Shown here in pieces: positions 1 through 10,560 of a DNA stretch of 64,000 bases. The notes under the pieces are model-generated. The model was not told the DNA's origin, ran no database searches, and worked only from the letters and a program-made list of their open reading frames with translations. The DNA is from Chitinophagaceae bacterium (GTDB taxonomy: Bacteria; Bacteroidota; Bacteroidia; Cytophagales; Cytophagaceae), in NCBI GenBank assembly GCA_028288365.1, contig JAQBNU010000004.1:37793-101792 (forward strand), in the 5' to 3' direction. A program made the position numbers and the translations under genes. Position 1 is the first letter of the stretch. The number at the start of each line of letters is the position of its first letter.

Positions 1-39
1 GCAGATGAATCGAATGATGCAATCTTATTACGGTTTCAT

Positions 40-1053
40 TTAAGTAAGATTGTTTAGGACAAGTTTGTTTAGAAAACTTTTATTCGCTTCGCAAAATCCG
101 GTACTGATCAATTGTTTGTTCAGTTCATCGAGCAGGTAATTGCGTGTATCTGCACTGGCGTCAGTCATGTTGGAATATTTTTCTTCTTCGATATTGACGT
201 TCAATCGCAGGTACTGACCGTCTTCCAGCAATTCTGAAATTTCATAATCGGTAGACTGGCTTACGCCTTTCATCATGATGTCGGTGATGCGTGTGATCCA
301 TTGCAACTGACCCCAGCTGGCGGCTTCTTTTTCTGTGATGGAACCGGTATAAGATCCTGTACCTAATGATAAGATGACTATGTCTTTTTGTGAAAGACCC
401 GAGCGATTGTAAAAAGGACAATCGGCATAGCGCAGGATCTCTGCGGTAGCAGCCATGGCCGGATCGTTGATATACACACCACCGTCAATGGCGGTGACGG
501 ATGCTTTTTTGTGTACAAAAGAATAAGCAGGTAAGAAAGTTGGTGCAGCAGAGGTTGCTCTGCAAACATCGTAGATACGCGCGTTGGCTGTTTCATCTTC
601 TGAGGCTTCGCTGGTTTTGAAGAAGAGAGGTTTGTTCGCCTGCAAATCATAAGAAGCAATGACTAAAGGCAACAGAGAATCTTTGATGCGTTCTTCGGTG
701 ATGTATTCTTTCAATACTTTTTCTAATCCTTTGCCGTCAAATTCAGGATTCCAAAGTGTAGTAGCTGTTCTTAAAAACTTGTGAAACCCGGAACGAATAG
801 GGAAGATAGTGTCTGCTTTGCCCGTGTACATGTCTATGAGATCATCTGTTGTATAACGAGGCTTCGTTGGATCTTCTTTGCTGCGCAGCGTCAAGCAAGA
901 AGCGATCAAGCCTCCGGTAGAAGTGCCGGCCATCATGTCAAACAATTCATGCACACGCTTGCCGGTGTATTTTTCAATTTCCTGTAACATGCGCAACGGA
1001 AGGATACCGCGTAGGCCGCCACCGTCGATGCTTAGTATTCTGTAGGGTTTCAT
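40..1053 (-). CDS. Patatin-like phospholipase
   Basis: Predicted Ser-Asp dyad lipid acyl hydrolase of the patatin family, 337 aa. The glycine-rich oxyanion motif DGGGLRG is at residues 10-16, the nucleophile elbow GTSTG at 43-47 (Ser45), and the DGG motif with the catalytic Asp at 190-192, so the whole active site is present. No signal peptide is visible, which suggests a cytoplasmic or membrane-associated enzyme acting on phospholipid or neutral lipid. The start is an ATG directly before the first beta strand (MKPYRILSIDGGG), as is usual for bacterial patatins. It stands alone on the minus strand, with the kinase gene upstream also on that strand about 60 bp away. Family is clear; substrate is unknown. 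Confidence 0.93.
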   Translation of the reverse strand: MKPYRILSIDGGGLRGILPLRMLQEIEKYTGKRVHELFDMMAGTSTGGLIASCLTLRSKEDPTKPRYTTDDLIDMYTGKADTIFPIRSGFHKFLRTATTLWNPEFDGKGLEKVLKEYITEERIKDSLLPLVIASYDLQANKPLFFKTSEASEDETANARIYDVCRATSAAPTFLPAYSFVHKKASVTAIDGGVYINDPAMAATAEILRYADCPFYNRSGLSQKDIVILSLGTGSYTGSITEKEAASWGQLQWITRITDIMMKGVSQSTDYEISELLEDGQYLRLNVNIEEEKYSNMTDASADTRNYLLDELNKQLISTGFCEANKSFLNKLVLNNLT

Positions 1054-1116
1054 AAAAATAGTAGTTTTGTAAAAGTTAAATAAAACGAATTAAAAATAAT
1101 CATTTGTTAAGATAAC

Positions 1117-3357
1117 TCATTCCCCCAAATAAGGAATCCACAACTTCACTTCCGTACCCATCGCTTTCCCCTTTTCATCTTTCAAATCAGTAATCACAAT
1201 TTTATATTCTCCTTTCAGCGTATGCTTCATGAGTTCTAGTCGGTCTTTGGTCAACTCCATAGCCAGCGAACGGTGCGTGGTGTTGAGCTTTTGGCGGTTC
1301 ATAGCAGAGGCTTCTCTTCCTATGCCATTGTCTCTTATTGTACATTCAATGCATTGATCGCTTTTGGTGAAGGAAATAGAGACATGCCCTTTTTCTTGTA
1401 GATGTACCACACCATGCAAAATAGCATTTTCAATATAAGGTTGTGTGATCATCGGAGGAATAGTGATGAAATCATCTTCGAGTGATTCGTCCACTTGGAT
1501 GTCGTAATCGAATTTATTAGAGAAACGCAGTTGTTCAAGTTCGAGGTACACATGTAGAATTTTAATTTCTTCCTGAATGGGAATGAACTGGTGGCGGGAA
1601 CTTTCCAAAATGTGTCGGATCAATTTTGAAAATTTGGCGAGGTAACGCGCCGCCGAGCTATTGTCATGCGAAGTGATGTAGTATTGTATAGAATTCAGCG
1701 CATTGAAAATGAAATGCGGATTCATCTGCGCACGCAAGAAGCGCTGTTCGATCTCTGTATTCTTACGGCGTAGTTTTTCTTTCACCGCTTTTTGTGAAAG
1801 TTTGTAACGGTTAAACAATAAGAAGGTAAGTACAGCTCCCGCGATCAATGCAAGGAACAAGAGGTACTGCACGAGTCGTTGGTTGCGCAGGGAAATTTCT
1901 TTTTGATTGATCTCTAATTGCTTGATCAGATTTTGTTGGTGCAGAGCTGCCATCTTCGTTTGCTTCTCCCGGTTTTCGATGGCGATGTTTTCTTTTAGCG
2001 ACAACAATTCCTGGTCGCGTGATTTTCTGATCAGTGTTTGTTCAACCAAATGCAAACGGTCAATTTCTTTTTCTTGTTGCAGTTGCAGTTGTTTCGCGCG
2101 TATTTCATTCAGTTCGTTGTGCCGCTGAATCAATTCAATTTCAGCTGCTTTGTTGCGGCTCTCCAGCTGTACTTGTGTCAGTTCGGCCTGTTGCAATTCA
2201 TTTTCGGATAAAAGTGTTTGTATACGATTCTCCAATTTTTCTGCTTCTCTTAAACGGCTGACCAATTCCTGTTCTTCCAGTTTATTGCGTTGTAGGATGG
2301 TGTCTTTGACCGCCACGTACTTGCGGTAAGATTGCAGTGCGCTTTCATTGTCTTTTTGCAAATCATACGCCTGCCATAAAATGCGGTAACTGATTTCCAT
2401 CAAATCGAATAGTTTTTTATTCGATGCAATCTGTTCTGCCATTTCTGCAAAGGCAATCGCCTCGTTGTATTCTTTGAGGAATAAATAATTGGACGCGATG
2501 TAATTGTAGGTACGCGCAATTTCTTCGGGGTTGTTTTGCTTTTGATTAACAACAAGCGCTTTGGTAAAAAAATCATTGGCCTTGAGATAATCGCCTTCTG
2601 CCTGGTATGCGATGCCGAGGTTGATGAGTATGATGGCCAAATTATTTTTGGAAGAAGAAGCAGGATAGCAAGTGTAAGCCCGGAGAAAATAAACGAGCGC
2701 TTCAGCATTGCGATTCAGTTTTTTCAACGTTGCTCCCAGGTTATTGTAAGCGTTTGCGATGTCTGCGGAATCTTTTAGTGCCAACTGAAATTCCAACACT
2801 TTCTTTTCGTAGGTAATGGCTTCGTTGTATTGTCCTGTTTTTTTTAAAATCTCTGCGAGGTGATTGGCGATCGTGAGTTTTTCCTTTTCACTCAATACCT
2901 CGTCCCACTTTTTATAAATGGCTTCGTAAATGCTTTGTGCTTTGCTGTAACTTCCTAACAAGCGATTGGCATCTGCATTTTTTAACGCAATCGTTCGTTG
3001 GTCTTTTGCGCTCAGGTATTGCGCATACAAAGGATCAGAAGCACGTCCGTAGTAGTCGACAGCTTTTTCATACACACCCCATTGAAAGTATACATCACCA
3101 ATTTCGGACAATACATAAGCAAGACTTGAAAAATCTTCGTGTTCCTCGTATTGACGTTTGAGTTGAAATAACGTATTGATGTATTGGGGATAATGTTTTT
3201 GTGTTTTGTATTGATCGGCTTGAAAACGAAGCGCTTTGATTTGCTGTACTTTATTCGTCAGACTGTCGTTCACCGTATGCTGGCCATGAGCTGCAGTAAA
3301 AAAAATAAAATAAAAAAAAAGAAGCGTACACTTCTTCCATTGGCGTGCTTTATGCAT
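1117..3357 (-). CDS. TPR-containing sensor histidine kinase (LytS/YehU-type His_kinase)
   Basis: Membrane sensor kinase of 746 aa. It has an N-terminal signal peptide (residues 1-26), tetratricopeptide repeats from about 40 to 350, a long coiled coil from about 355 to 490, one transmembrane segment at about 497-515, and then a LytS-type kinase domain. The phospho-acceptor motif NPHFIFN is at 546-552 (His548), the N-box around QPYIENAILHG at 639-649, and the G-box DNGIG at 676-680. The TPR part would lie in the periplasm and sense an unknown, probably protein, signal. Its end overlaps the start of the response regulator gene by 8 bp (regulator listed next), so the two are translated from one transcript. 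Architecture is typical of Bacteroidetes TPR histidine kinases. Confidence 0.93.
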   Translation of the reverse strand: MHKARQWKKCTLLFFYFIFFTAAHGQHTVNDSLTNKVQQIKALRFQADQYKTQKHYPQYINTLFQLKRQYEEHEDFSSLAYVLSEIGDVYFQWGVYEKAVDYYGRASDPLYAQYLSAKDQRTIALKNADANRLLGSYSKAQSIYEAIYKKWDEVLSEKEKLTIANHLAEILKKTGQYNEAITYEKKVLEFQLALKDSADIANAYNNLGATLKKLNRNAEALVYFLRAYTCYPASSSKNNLAIILINLGIAYQAEGDYLKANDFFTKALVVNQKQNNPEEIARTYNYIASNYLFLKEYNEAIAFAEMAEQIASNKKLFDLMEISYRILWQAYDLQKDNESALQSYRKYVAVKDTILQRNKLEEQELVSRLREAEKLENRIQTLLSENELQQAELTQVQLESRNKAAEIELIQRHNELNEIRAKQLQLQQEKEIDRLHLVEQTLIRKSRDQELLSLKENIAIENREKQTKMAALHQQNLIKQLEINQKEISLRNQRLVQYLLFLALIAGAVLTFLLFNRYKLSQKAVKEKLRRKNTEIEQRFLRAQMNPHFIFNALNSIQYYITSHDNSSAARYLAKFSKLIRHILESSRHQFIPIQEEIKILHVYLELEQLRFSNKFDYDIQVDESLEDDFITIPPMITQPYIENAILHGVVHLQEKGHVSISFTKSDQCIECTIRDNGIGREASAMNRQKLNTTHRSLAMELTKDRLELMKHTLKGEYKIVITDLKDEKGKAMGTEVKLWIPYLGE

Positions 3358-4084
3358 GTTTGGAAAGGGACATCAATTCTAAAAAAGTTTCTTTGCGTCG
3401 TCGAGCAACTTCCAACACCGATCCATCGGTCATCTCTACGCAACTTGTTTTGACGTTGAAACCCTTTACGTATTTCAAATGAATGAGGTGCGATTTGTGG
3501 ATGCGAAAAAATTGGCTGGAAGGTAAAATCTCTTCGTATTCTTTCAACGGTTTAGAAGCAAGCACATGTGTGTTCTTAAAAAGAAAAGAAGTGTAATTGC
3601 TTTTTGCTTCGCAGCGAATCAATTCTTCCAAACGAAAATATTGCAAACCATCGTGCAACTGAAGCCCGATCATTTGCAAACTGCTGCGATTGGCCAATGC
3701 CGCTTGTTGTTGTTTACTATGATCTTCACGGTTGAGTTTTAATAATTTTATTTCCAACTCTATCAATTGATCCGGATCGATGGGCTTCAATAAATAATCG
3801 ACAGCACTGAAGCGAAATGCTTTTACCGCATATTCATCGTAAGCGGTGGTGAAAATAATTTTCATGGAGGTTTCACCCAATTGTTCGAGCAAATCAAAAC
3901 CAGTTCCGTCTTTCATGCGGATGTCGAGAAAAATGACATCGACCGGTTTTTCTTTCAACAGCGCCAGTCCCTCCGCTACACCCTCTGCTTCTGCTACCAC
4001 TTCCAGGTGTGTACAAAACATTTTCAACGACGAACGCAATGCATTCCTGCTGGATATTTCGTCGTCGATGATAATGGCTTGCAT
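3350..4084 (-). CDS. LytTR-family DNA-binding response regulator
   Basis: Response regulator of 244 aa, the cognate partner of the TPR kinase, which follows it with an 8-bp overlap. The receiver domain has acidic residues at 7-8, the phospho-acceptor Asp54 (IFLDIRMKDG) and the conserved Lys100 (YLLKP). The LytTR DNA-binding domain covers about residues 145-244 (for example FFRIHKSHLIHLKYVKGF). LytTR regulators normally bind direct repeats upstream of a few target genes. The divergent TonB receptor gene beginning at 4305 is a plausible target by position only. Confidence 0.93.
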   Translation of the reverse strand: MQAIIIDDEISSRNALRSSLKMFCTHLEVVAEAEGVAEGLALLKEKPVDVIFLDIRMKDGTGFDLLEQLGETSMKIIFTTAYDEYAVKAFRFSAVDYLLKPIDPDQLIELEIKLLKLNREDHSKQQQAALANRSSLQMIGLQLHDGLQYFRLEELIRCEAKSNYTSFLFKNTHVLASKPLKEYEEILPSSQFFRIHKSHLIHLKYVKGFNVKTSCVEMTDGSVLEVARRRKETFLELMSLSKHA

Positions 4085-4304
4085 AAAGAAAATAGAATAA
4101 AGGAGTTTATATTTTATATAATATTAATCAGAATGTATCTTCAGATTAGGAATCTCGTGGTGTTTTTTACTAAACTTGCAGGTTGAATAGGTAAGTTTAA
4201 TAAACAGAGACAGTAAAAGCAATAAATGTACGTACTGTTTCTTTTTAAATACTTCCAGCTAGTTTTTGGGGAAATAACAAAGCTTCGTTGTTGCGAAGTC
4301 AATC
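4085..4304. promoter_or_regulatory. Divergent intergenic region between LytTR regulator and TonB receptor
   Basis: A 220-bp AT-rich spacer that must carry promoters for both directions. It contains a 7-bp inverted repeat TAAACTT (4171-4177) / AAGTTTA (4193-4199) with a 15-bp spacing. No perfect TAnnTTTG element was found for either gene. The role as an operator is a guess. Confidence 0.25.
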
Positions 4305-6419
4305 ATGAATTACAGATTTCTTTTTCTCTTTTGTTTGGTTTCTACTGTTGCGAGGACACAGAACACCGATTCGCTTACCTTTGAGAAGATCAAGGACAAT
4401 GAAGCGGTCAGCTCCTTTGACCTACTGGCTGTGCCCGTTACAGAAGCGATCAATGCAAAAGTATCCGTAGCTTCCAAAGCAGAAGAGAAAAATACAGAAG
4501 CGCCAAACTCTATTACCGTTTACAATTCCCGTGACATCAATCGTCTCGGTTATTACTCTCTGGAAGATCTGGCTTCTATAACTTCCGGATACAGCACCAC
4601 GTATCAATACGGTGAAGCAGGTTTTGAAACGCGTGGTCAGGCAGCGGGAGGATTTAACAACAACAAACATTTGTTGCTCATCGATGGAATCCCTGTCAAT
4701 TTTACAAGAAGTTACAAAGCACAAATCCAGGAAGAACTGCCTTTGTTGTTTGCACAACGAGTAGAGTTCCTGAAAGGCCCGGCTTCAGCGTTGTATGGCG
4801 TGTCAGCCTTTAGCGGAGTGGTGAATGTGGTTCCTAAAACCATCGAATCTACCAGCGACCATTTTGAAAATAAAATCTCCATGGGCAATCGCGACAACAA
4901 CAAGCGTTGGATGTCCAATGCCATGCTGCGCAACAAGTGGGTAGACATACAATTGAGTACAGGCTATTATGAAAAAGATGCATCGGGTACATACTTAAGT
5001 AATCCGCACCGCGAAGACTATCGTTATTGGGATCGCAACCAATCGATTTTTGCTTATTGGTCAGTGACGGTAAGAAAAGGAATATTGAAAGGATTGAAGC
5101 AAGGCATTATCTACATGTACCGTAAAGGTGGATGGGGAGAAATGTTTTTGGGACCTTATAGTTCGCAGGTAGATCGTCTCGAATGGAACAACCTTACGCC
5201 TTACCTGCAATACAAAAGAAGTTTATCGAGAAGACTGGAATTGTTCTCTTACCTCAAGTTTAACAATTCTTCTGAAGAAGGCGCCTACATTCCCGACAAC
5301 AGTCAGAATACATTACCCAATCCATCGGGCTTGTCGGTGTACAAGAGCAATGTCATCGATGCAGAATTTTTGGGCGAGTTGCGTTACAAAATTTCAGAAC
5401 GTTCGTCTGTGATTACCGGTATCAATTACGATTGGAGACAAGAGCAAGGAAGTCCGCATTCCTACGCTTACAACATCAAAGCCACCGGAGCATTGACCAA
5501 TGCCTATGTGTATCCGTTGTCTACGGATTTTACTTCCCCTTCTGTGGGCTTCAATACCGTATCGGGTTATTTGCAGTACAAAACAGAAATTAATTTTTTA
5601 AAGGGACTTATCATCACAACCGGTTTGCGGCAAGACATGGGGATCAATAAATTGTATACCTATTCGCACTTGTCACCGAGAGTGGCTTTGGTACAACGCA
5701 TCAACAACCATTTGAATTTAAAATTGATGACCGGAAGAGCGCTGAGGGCGCCGGGTATAAAGGAGACCGGGCAAAATTCACAATACATCAACGAGATTGG
5801 TCAGAATGGATTTGTAGACAGAGGATTTTTCTCTCTGAAAGCAGAGTCGATACAAACGTACGAAGCTGCATTGGTGCAGACCTATAAAAATGTATACTTG
5901 TCACTCGCCGTATTTCACAATGAAACCACAGATGAAATCATCAGTGCAGATTTTTATTATACCAAAGATACCAGTACCATCAAGGGTTCCTGGTTTACCA
6001 ATCGTCCGGGTGTGATCAAAGCACAGGGATTTGAATTCGATTTGAAAACACAAATCGGAAAACAATGGATCATTTTTTACAACAGCGCCTTCTCTCAATC
6101 AAAAGATCAGGCCGGTAGTCAATTGCCATCCATTCCTGGTTTCAAAAATAATGTTGGAATGACATTCACCTATTCACCGCAGCATCCTTATTCTATTACG
6201 CTCGTAGGAAAGTACATGTCTGACTTTTCCGATAAAAGTGACGGCACGCCTTACGCTCCTATTTTTATTGGAGACATAAATATGCTGTTTCCTCTGGTCT
6301 CCAATCTCAGTGCGGAATTTCAGGTACGCAATGTTTCAAATACGACATTGCCTCTTCCGTCATCTGGTGTGCCGGGACCTGGCCGTAGTTTTTTAATTAC
6401 CATGGCGATGAAATTTTAA
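4305..6419 (+). CDS. TonB-dependent outer-membrane receptor
   Basis: Outer-membrane receptor of 704 aa with an N-terminal signal peptide (about 1-18), a plug domain at roughly 60-180 (NSITVYNSRDINRLGYYSL; KGPASALYGVSAFSGVVNV) and a C-terminal 22-strand barrel ending in the aromatic residue of AMKF. It lacks the carboxypeptidase-like N-terminal domain of SusC proteins and has no SusD partner, so it looks like a siderophore or vitamin-type (CirA/FecA-like) receptor rather than a glycan importer. The substrate cannot be read from the sequence. It is single-gene and divergent from the LytTR two-component pair. Confidence 0.9.
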   Translation: MNYRFLFLFCLVSTVARTQNTDSLTFEKIKDNEAVSSFDLLAVPVTEAINAKVSVASKAEEKNTEAPNSITVYNSRDINRLGYYSLEDLASITSGYSTTYQYGEAGFETRGQAAGGFNNNKHLLLIDGIPVNFTRSYKAQIQEELPLLFAQRVEFLKGPASALYGVSAFSGVVNVVPKTIESTSDHFENKISMGNRDNNKRWMSNAMLRNKWVDIQLSTGYYEKDASGTYLSNPHREDYRYWDRNQSIFAYWSVTVRKGILKGLKQGIIYMYRKGGWGEMFLGPYSSQVDRLEWNNLTPYLQYKRSLSRRLELFSYLKFNNSSEEGAYIPDNSQNTLPNPSGLSVYKSNVIDAEFLGELRYKISERSSVITGINYDWRQEQGSPHSYAYNIKATGALTNAYVYPLSTDFTSPSVGFNTVSGYLQYKTEINFLKGLIITTGLRQDMGINKLYTYSHLSPRVALVQRINNHLNLKLMTGRALRAPGIKETGQNSQYINEIGQNGFVDRGFFSLKAESIQTYEAALVQTYKNVYLSLAVFHNETTDEIISADFYYTKDTSTIKGSWFTNRPGVIKAQGFEFDLKTQIGKQWIIFYNSAFSQSKDQAGSQLPSIPGFKNNVGMTFTYSPQHPYSITLVGKYMSDFSDKSDGTPYAPIFIGDINMLFPLVSNLSAEFQVRNVSNTTLPLPSSGVPGPGRSFLITMAMKF

Positions 6420-6584
6420 GAAAGGACAAATCTAAGATTAAATGATATCGGTTTAAGCAAAAGACTTGTAGTCAGGTATTCTGCGAAATTATTTTTCCGT
6501 TAAATCATTATTCTTTGCCGTTCCCTCAGTCCCTGTTGCCAGCATCGGCTGTACACTTAACTTCGTGTAAAACTTAACCCTTCT

Positions 6585-9500
6585 ATGAAACATTTTTATA
6601 AACGAACCAAAGCTATTATGACTGCGGTGCTCATTGCCTTGACAATGACGGCTCATGCAGCCTTTGTGCGCAATATCCCTGCGGACATTAAACAACCGGA
6701 TGGAGTGACTTTACACGAGTTCGCTTCAGGAGATGAACATTACAACTGGTTGCATGACAAGGAGAATTTCACGATTGTGAAAAACACAGCGACCGGCTAT
6801 TATGTCTACGCCACCAAAGTCAATGGATTACTGGAAGCTACAGATTATGTAGTGGGTAAAGTAAATCCTGCACAAGTTGGATTGACTCCGGGGTTGTTGG
6901 ATGATGCTTCTGTGATCAAAGACAAAGTAGCGAAATCTGTAGCGAGCAGAAAAACGAAAAGTCTTTCCCGTATCAACGCATCAGTGGCAACACCACAACA
7001 GGCGGTACGTCCAGGTACCGGAGTGTACAACAACGTGGTGGTATATATTCAATTCAATGATCAGACAGCTGATCAATGGACTTTACCAAGAACAAGTGGT
7101 GAAGCTGTCTTCAACGGAACAGGTGTGGTATCGGTAAAAGATTTTTACAATGAAGTATCTGCCGGCAAGTTGAATGTAAACGCTACGTTCTATCCTCAGA
7201 CAACAGGTACGTATCCTATTTCTTATACTGATTCTCATCCGAGAACATATTATGAATTGAGTACACCAGATGGTTATGGTTCTGATCCGGGTGGCTCTGC
7301 ACCAAGAGAACATTTGTTATTGAAAAATGCCATCGACTATGTAAGCAGTCAAATACCAAGTTCTTTGAATATCGACGGAAACAACGATGGTTTTGTAGAT
7401 AACGTAACCTTTGTAATCAAAGGATCTACCGATGGTTGGAGCGAATTGCTATGGCCTCACCGTTGGCAATTATTTTCTCAGACAGCTATGATCGGTACCA
7501 AACAAGTATACGATTACAACATTGTATTCGGATCTTCATTGGGCGCGGGCGTGATCAGTCATGAATTGTTTCACTCTTTCGGCGCACCTGATTTGTATGA
7601 ATACTCTGCCTGGAACAATGTGAGTGATGCAGTAGGTGCTTGGGATTTGATGGCGAGCGAAGATTGGAACACGCCTCAACACATGGGTGCATACATGAAG
7701 CAACGTTATGGTACATGGGTAACTTCTATTCCAGAAATTACGGCTACGGGTACTTATTCTTTGCAACCTGTTTCTACCAATTCATTGTCTTCTTACAAAA
7801 TTAAATTGGCAAACAGTACAGATTACATCGTGTTAGAGTACCGTAAAAAAGAAGGTAAATACGAAAGTCAGCTTCCTGGTTCTGGTTTAATTGTTTCTTT
7901 AATCAATGAAAGTGGAAACAATGCATCAGGTCCTGTCAATGAAATTTACATCTTCAGAAAGGACGGTACGTTTACTGGCGGTGGCAGTGTATATACTGCA
8001 GCATTCAGTGCAGACAATAGCCTGACTACTTTCAATGATCAAACCAATCCATATTGCTTCAAGAGTGATGGTACACCTTGCGGTTTAGCAAGTTTCGGCA
8101 TCAGCAACGTATCGGCCGCAGGCAGTACGATTACATTTAACTATACAGCTCCAACTGGTGGCACATGTACTACTCCAGCCTGGGTTTCAACGACCGCTTA
8201 CACTGTTGGCCAGGAAGTTTCATACAATGGCATCAAGTACGTTGCAAAATGGTGGACACAAAATAATCGTCCGGACATCAGTACAGGCGACGGACAACCG
8301 TGGACAGCAGAAGGTCCATGCGGAGGAACAACTAACGTGGCTCCGGTTATAAGCATTACTTCTCCTGCAAATAATGCGTCATTTACTCAAGGTACTTCTG
8401 TAGCTATTGATGCTACAGCCACAGACTCAGATGGCAGTGTAGCAAGAGTAGATTTCTTAGATGTAAATAATCAAGTAGTATTGTCTGACAATGCAGCGCC
8501 TTTTGAATATGTGGCTACTGGCTTAGCGGTTGGTACATATACGTATAAAGCGATTGCTTACGATAACTTAAGTGCAGCGTCTAACACGGCTACCGTATCG
8601 TTCAGCATCACCAATCCTTCAGGCACACCGACGATTGTGATTACTTCACCGACAGATGGACAACAAATTTTCCAATACCCCTCTACGGCAACGCCGATTA
8701 ATGTGACGGTCAATACAAACAACGCCACAGTACACATCGACTCTGTATTGTTTATTGTAGTGGAAACAACTTGCAACGGCCCTGGTTGTAATACGGTAAG
8801 AAGATTCACGCAAAAAGTAGCTCCGTTTACATTGAGTTATCTGTCGGCGTTGAACAACAATGGTTTCACACAAATCAGTGCCATCGCCTTTGCAGGCACC
8901 GTGGCATCTAATCAATCGACGGTTACATTGTCTGTACGTCCGCTTCCTGAGTTGACCATTGTATCTCCTTTAAACAACAGTTCTGTTTCTCCAACGGCTA
9001 CCTCTATCTTTGTAGACGTAAATGTTAATACAGATAAGCTTCCAATTGACTCCGTAGTATATACGATCAATGATACACAAACGACAGGTATGGGTGGATA
9101 TACCACTACACGTAAATTTGTAGTAACGAGTGCTCCGTATGATTTGACGTTTCCTGTTGTTCCGAATGAAACATTCACAACAGTAACAGCCGTTGCCTAT
9201 GGAAGTGCAGGTAAATTCTCTACCACACAATCTGTTCAAGTCGTTTACAATTACGCTCCGACTGTCACTATCACAGCGCCTGCTACAAATGTGAAGTACA
9301 ACGCTGGTGGTTCTGTAACAGTAAGTGCTACAGCAACAGACGTAGACGGTGGTGTGGTGAAAGTAGAAATCTTCTCTCCACAAATTGCGAACAGCACGGT
9401 GACGTTGACAGCTTCTCCTTATACCGCTACATTCACTAGCTTGCCTTCTTCAGGCACTACAGGTTACATAACATTTGTAGTGAGAGCAACAGACAATAAA

Positions 9501-10529
9501 GGTGCGGTGACTACTGCATCCATCAATGTAACAGAAAACAAAGCGCCGGTTGTAACGGTTACCGCTCCACTTCCTAAATACAATAACAACAACATCGTTT
9601 ATTTAGTAGGAAGTACAATCACCGTCTCAGCGACAGCGACAGACTCAGACGGATCAATTGCTAAAGTAGAAATTTCACAAGGTGCAAATGCTCCGGTAGT
9701 ATTGACTGCAGCTCCTTACAGCGCTACATTTACTAACCTTCCAGCTCCTGCACCAGACGGTTCGATTTACTTCAATGTAAAAGCAACGGATAATAATGGA
9801 GCAGTGACTACTGCATTGATTGTGGCGTACAAAAACCGTGTACCACTTATCGCGATTACAGCGCCGGCTTCTAATACAACAGTTACTCCTGGTTCAACGA
9901 TCAACGTGACTACTCTTGCGTCTGATGTAGACGGTGCGGTGGCTAAAGTTGAATTCTTCAACGGCACAACTAAGTTGGGTGAATCAACAATATCTCCTTT
10001 CTCGTTTGCTATTAACAATGCGGTAGCAGGCACTTACAGCATCACAGCCAAAGCAACAGATGATTTAGGTTCGACTGCAACGTCAGGTATAGTGACTGTC
10101 AATGTGGTGGCAGCAAGTTGCACGGTGGCAGCATGGAATGCTACTACTGCTTATACAGTAGGTCAACGTGCTTCTAAAAATGGAACAACGTACGAAGCCA
10201 AATGGTGGACACAGAATGAAGATCCTGTCACACATTCCGGTACATATGATTCATGGAAAGTGATCGGTCCTTGCAACGCTCGTTCTAGTGAAGTCGAATC
10301 TCTAAATGCTGTATCTATTGCACCGGTGCCGTTTGACAGTGAATTGTTCATCAACATCAAAGACGAACAGGCACATGTTGAATTGTATAATTTAATTGGC
10401 ACAAAAGTGACAGAGGCAGACGGTAACGGAGTAGTTTCATTGAATACGTCAACCTTGTCTTCTGGATTGTACCTGTGCAAAGTTTTTGTAAATGGAGAAA
10501 GCAAATCATTTACAGTCATTAAAAGGTAA
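6585..10529 (+). CDS. M6-family secreted metalloprotease with two chitin-binding modules and T9SS tail
   Basis: Secreted multidomain protein of 1314 aa. After a signal peptide (about 1-26) and propeptide-like region comes an M6 (immune inhibitor A type) zinc protease domain, with the active site HELFHSFGAPDLYE near residue 326. Then follow a carbohydrate-binding module of the CBM5/12 type (about 525-583, YTVGQ...AKWWTQN), several Ig-like repeats (SPANNASFTQG..., about 585-1170), a second CBM5/12 copy (about 1175-1230, same WWTQN signature) and a C-terminal T9SS type A sorting domain ending FTVIKR. The likely role is extracellular proteolysis of chitin- or polysaccharide-bound protein. Export through the outer membrane by T9SS follows from the tail. 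A strong terminator follows. Confidence 0.93.
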   Translation: MKHFYKRTKAIMTAVLIALTMTAHAAFVRNIPADIKQPDGVTLHEFASGDEHYNWLHDKENFTIVKNTATGYYVYATKVNGLLEATDYVVGKVNPAQVGLTPGLLDDASVIKDKVAKSVASRKTKSLSRINASVATPQQAVRPGTGVYNNVVVYIQFNDQTADQWTLPRTSGEAVFNGTGVVSVKDFYNEVSAGKLNVNATFYPQTTGTYPISYTDSHPRTYYELSTPDGYGSDPGGSAPREHLLLKNAIDYVSSQIPSSLNIDGNNDGFVDNVTFVIKGSTDGWSELLWPHRWQLFSQTAMIGTKQVYDYNIVFGSSLGAGVISHELFHSFGAPDLYEYSAWNNVSDAVGAWDLMASEDWNTPQHMGAYMKQRYGTWVTSIPEITATGTYSLQPVSTNSLSSYKIKLANSTDYIVLEYRKKEGKYESQLPGSGLIVSLINESGNNASGPVNEIYIFRKDGTFTGGGSVYTAAFSADNSLTTFNDQTNPYCFKSDGTPCGLASFGISNVSAAGSTITFNYTAPTGGTCTTPAWVSTTAYTVGQEVSYNGIKYVAKWWTQNNRPDISTGDGQPWTAEGPCGGTTNVAPVISITSPANNASFTQGTSVAIDATATDSDGSVARVDFLDVNNQVVLSDNAAPFEYVATGLAVGTYTYKAIAYDNLSAASNTATVSFSITNPSGTPTIVITSPTDGQQIFQYPSTATPINVTVNTNNATVHIDSVLFIVVETTCNGPGCNTVRRFTQKVAPFTLSYLSALNNNGFTQISAIAFAGTVASNQSTVTLSVRPLPELTIVSPLNNSSVSPTATSIFVDVNVNTDKLPIDSVVYTINDTQTTGMGGYTTTRKFVVTSAPYDLTFPVVPNETFTTVTAVAYGSAGKFSTTQSVQVVYNYAPTVTITAPATNVKYNAGGSVTVSATATDVDGGVVKVEIFSPQIANSTVTLTASPYTATFTSLPSSGTTGYITFVVRATDNKGAVTTASINVTENKAPVVTVTAPLPKYNNNNIVYLVGSTITVSATATDSDGSIAKVEISQGANAPVVLTAAPYSATFTNLPAPAPDGSIYFNVKATDNNGAVTTALIVAYKNRVPLIAITAPASNTTVTPGSTINVTTLASDVDGAVAKVEFFNGTTKLGESTISPFSFAINNAVAGTYSITAKATDDLGSTATSGIVTVNVVAASCTVAAWNATTAYTVGQRASKNGTTYEAKWWTQNEDPVTHSGTYDSWKVIGPCNARSSEVESLNAVSIAPVPFDSELFINIKDEQAHVELYNLIGTKVTEADGNGVVSLNTSTLSSGLYLCKVFVNGESKSFTVIKR

Positions 10530-10560
10530 TTAAATACCCAAGTGTTGTTTTGTAATGTTG

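Noticed and set aside
8970..9383. 137-aa antisense frame in the M6 protease Ig-like region
   Set aside because: Shadow of a Thr/Val-rich repeat region; very high Cys and Arg content is typical of antisense frames.
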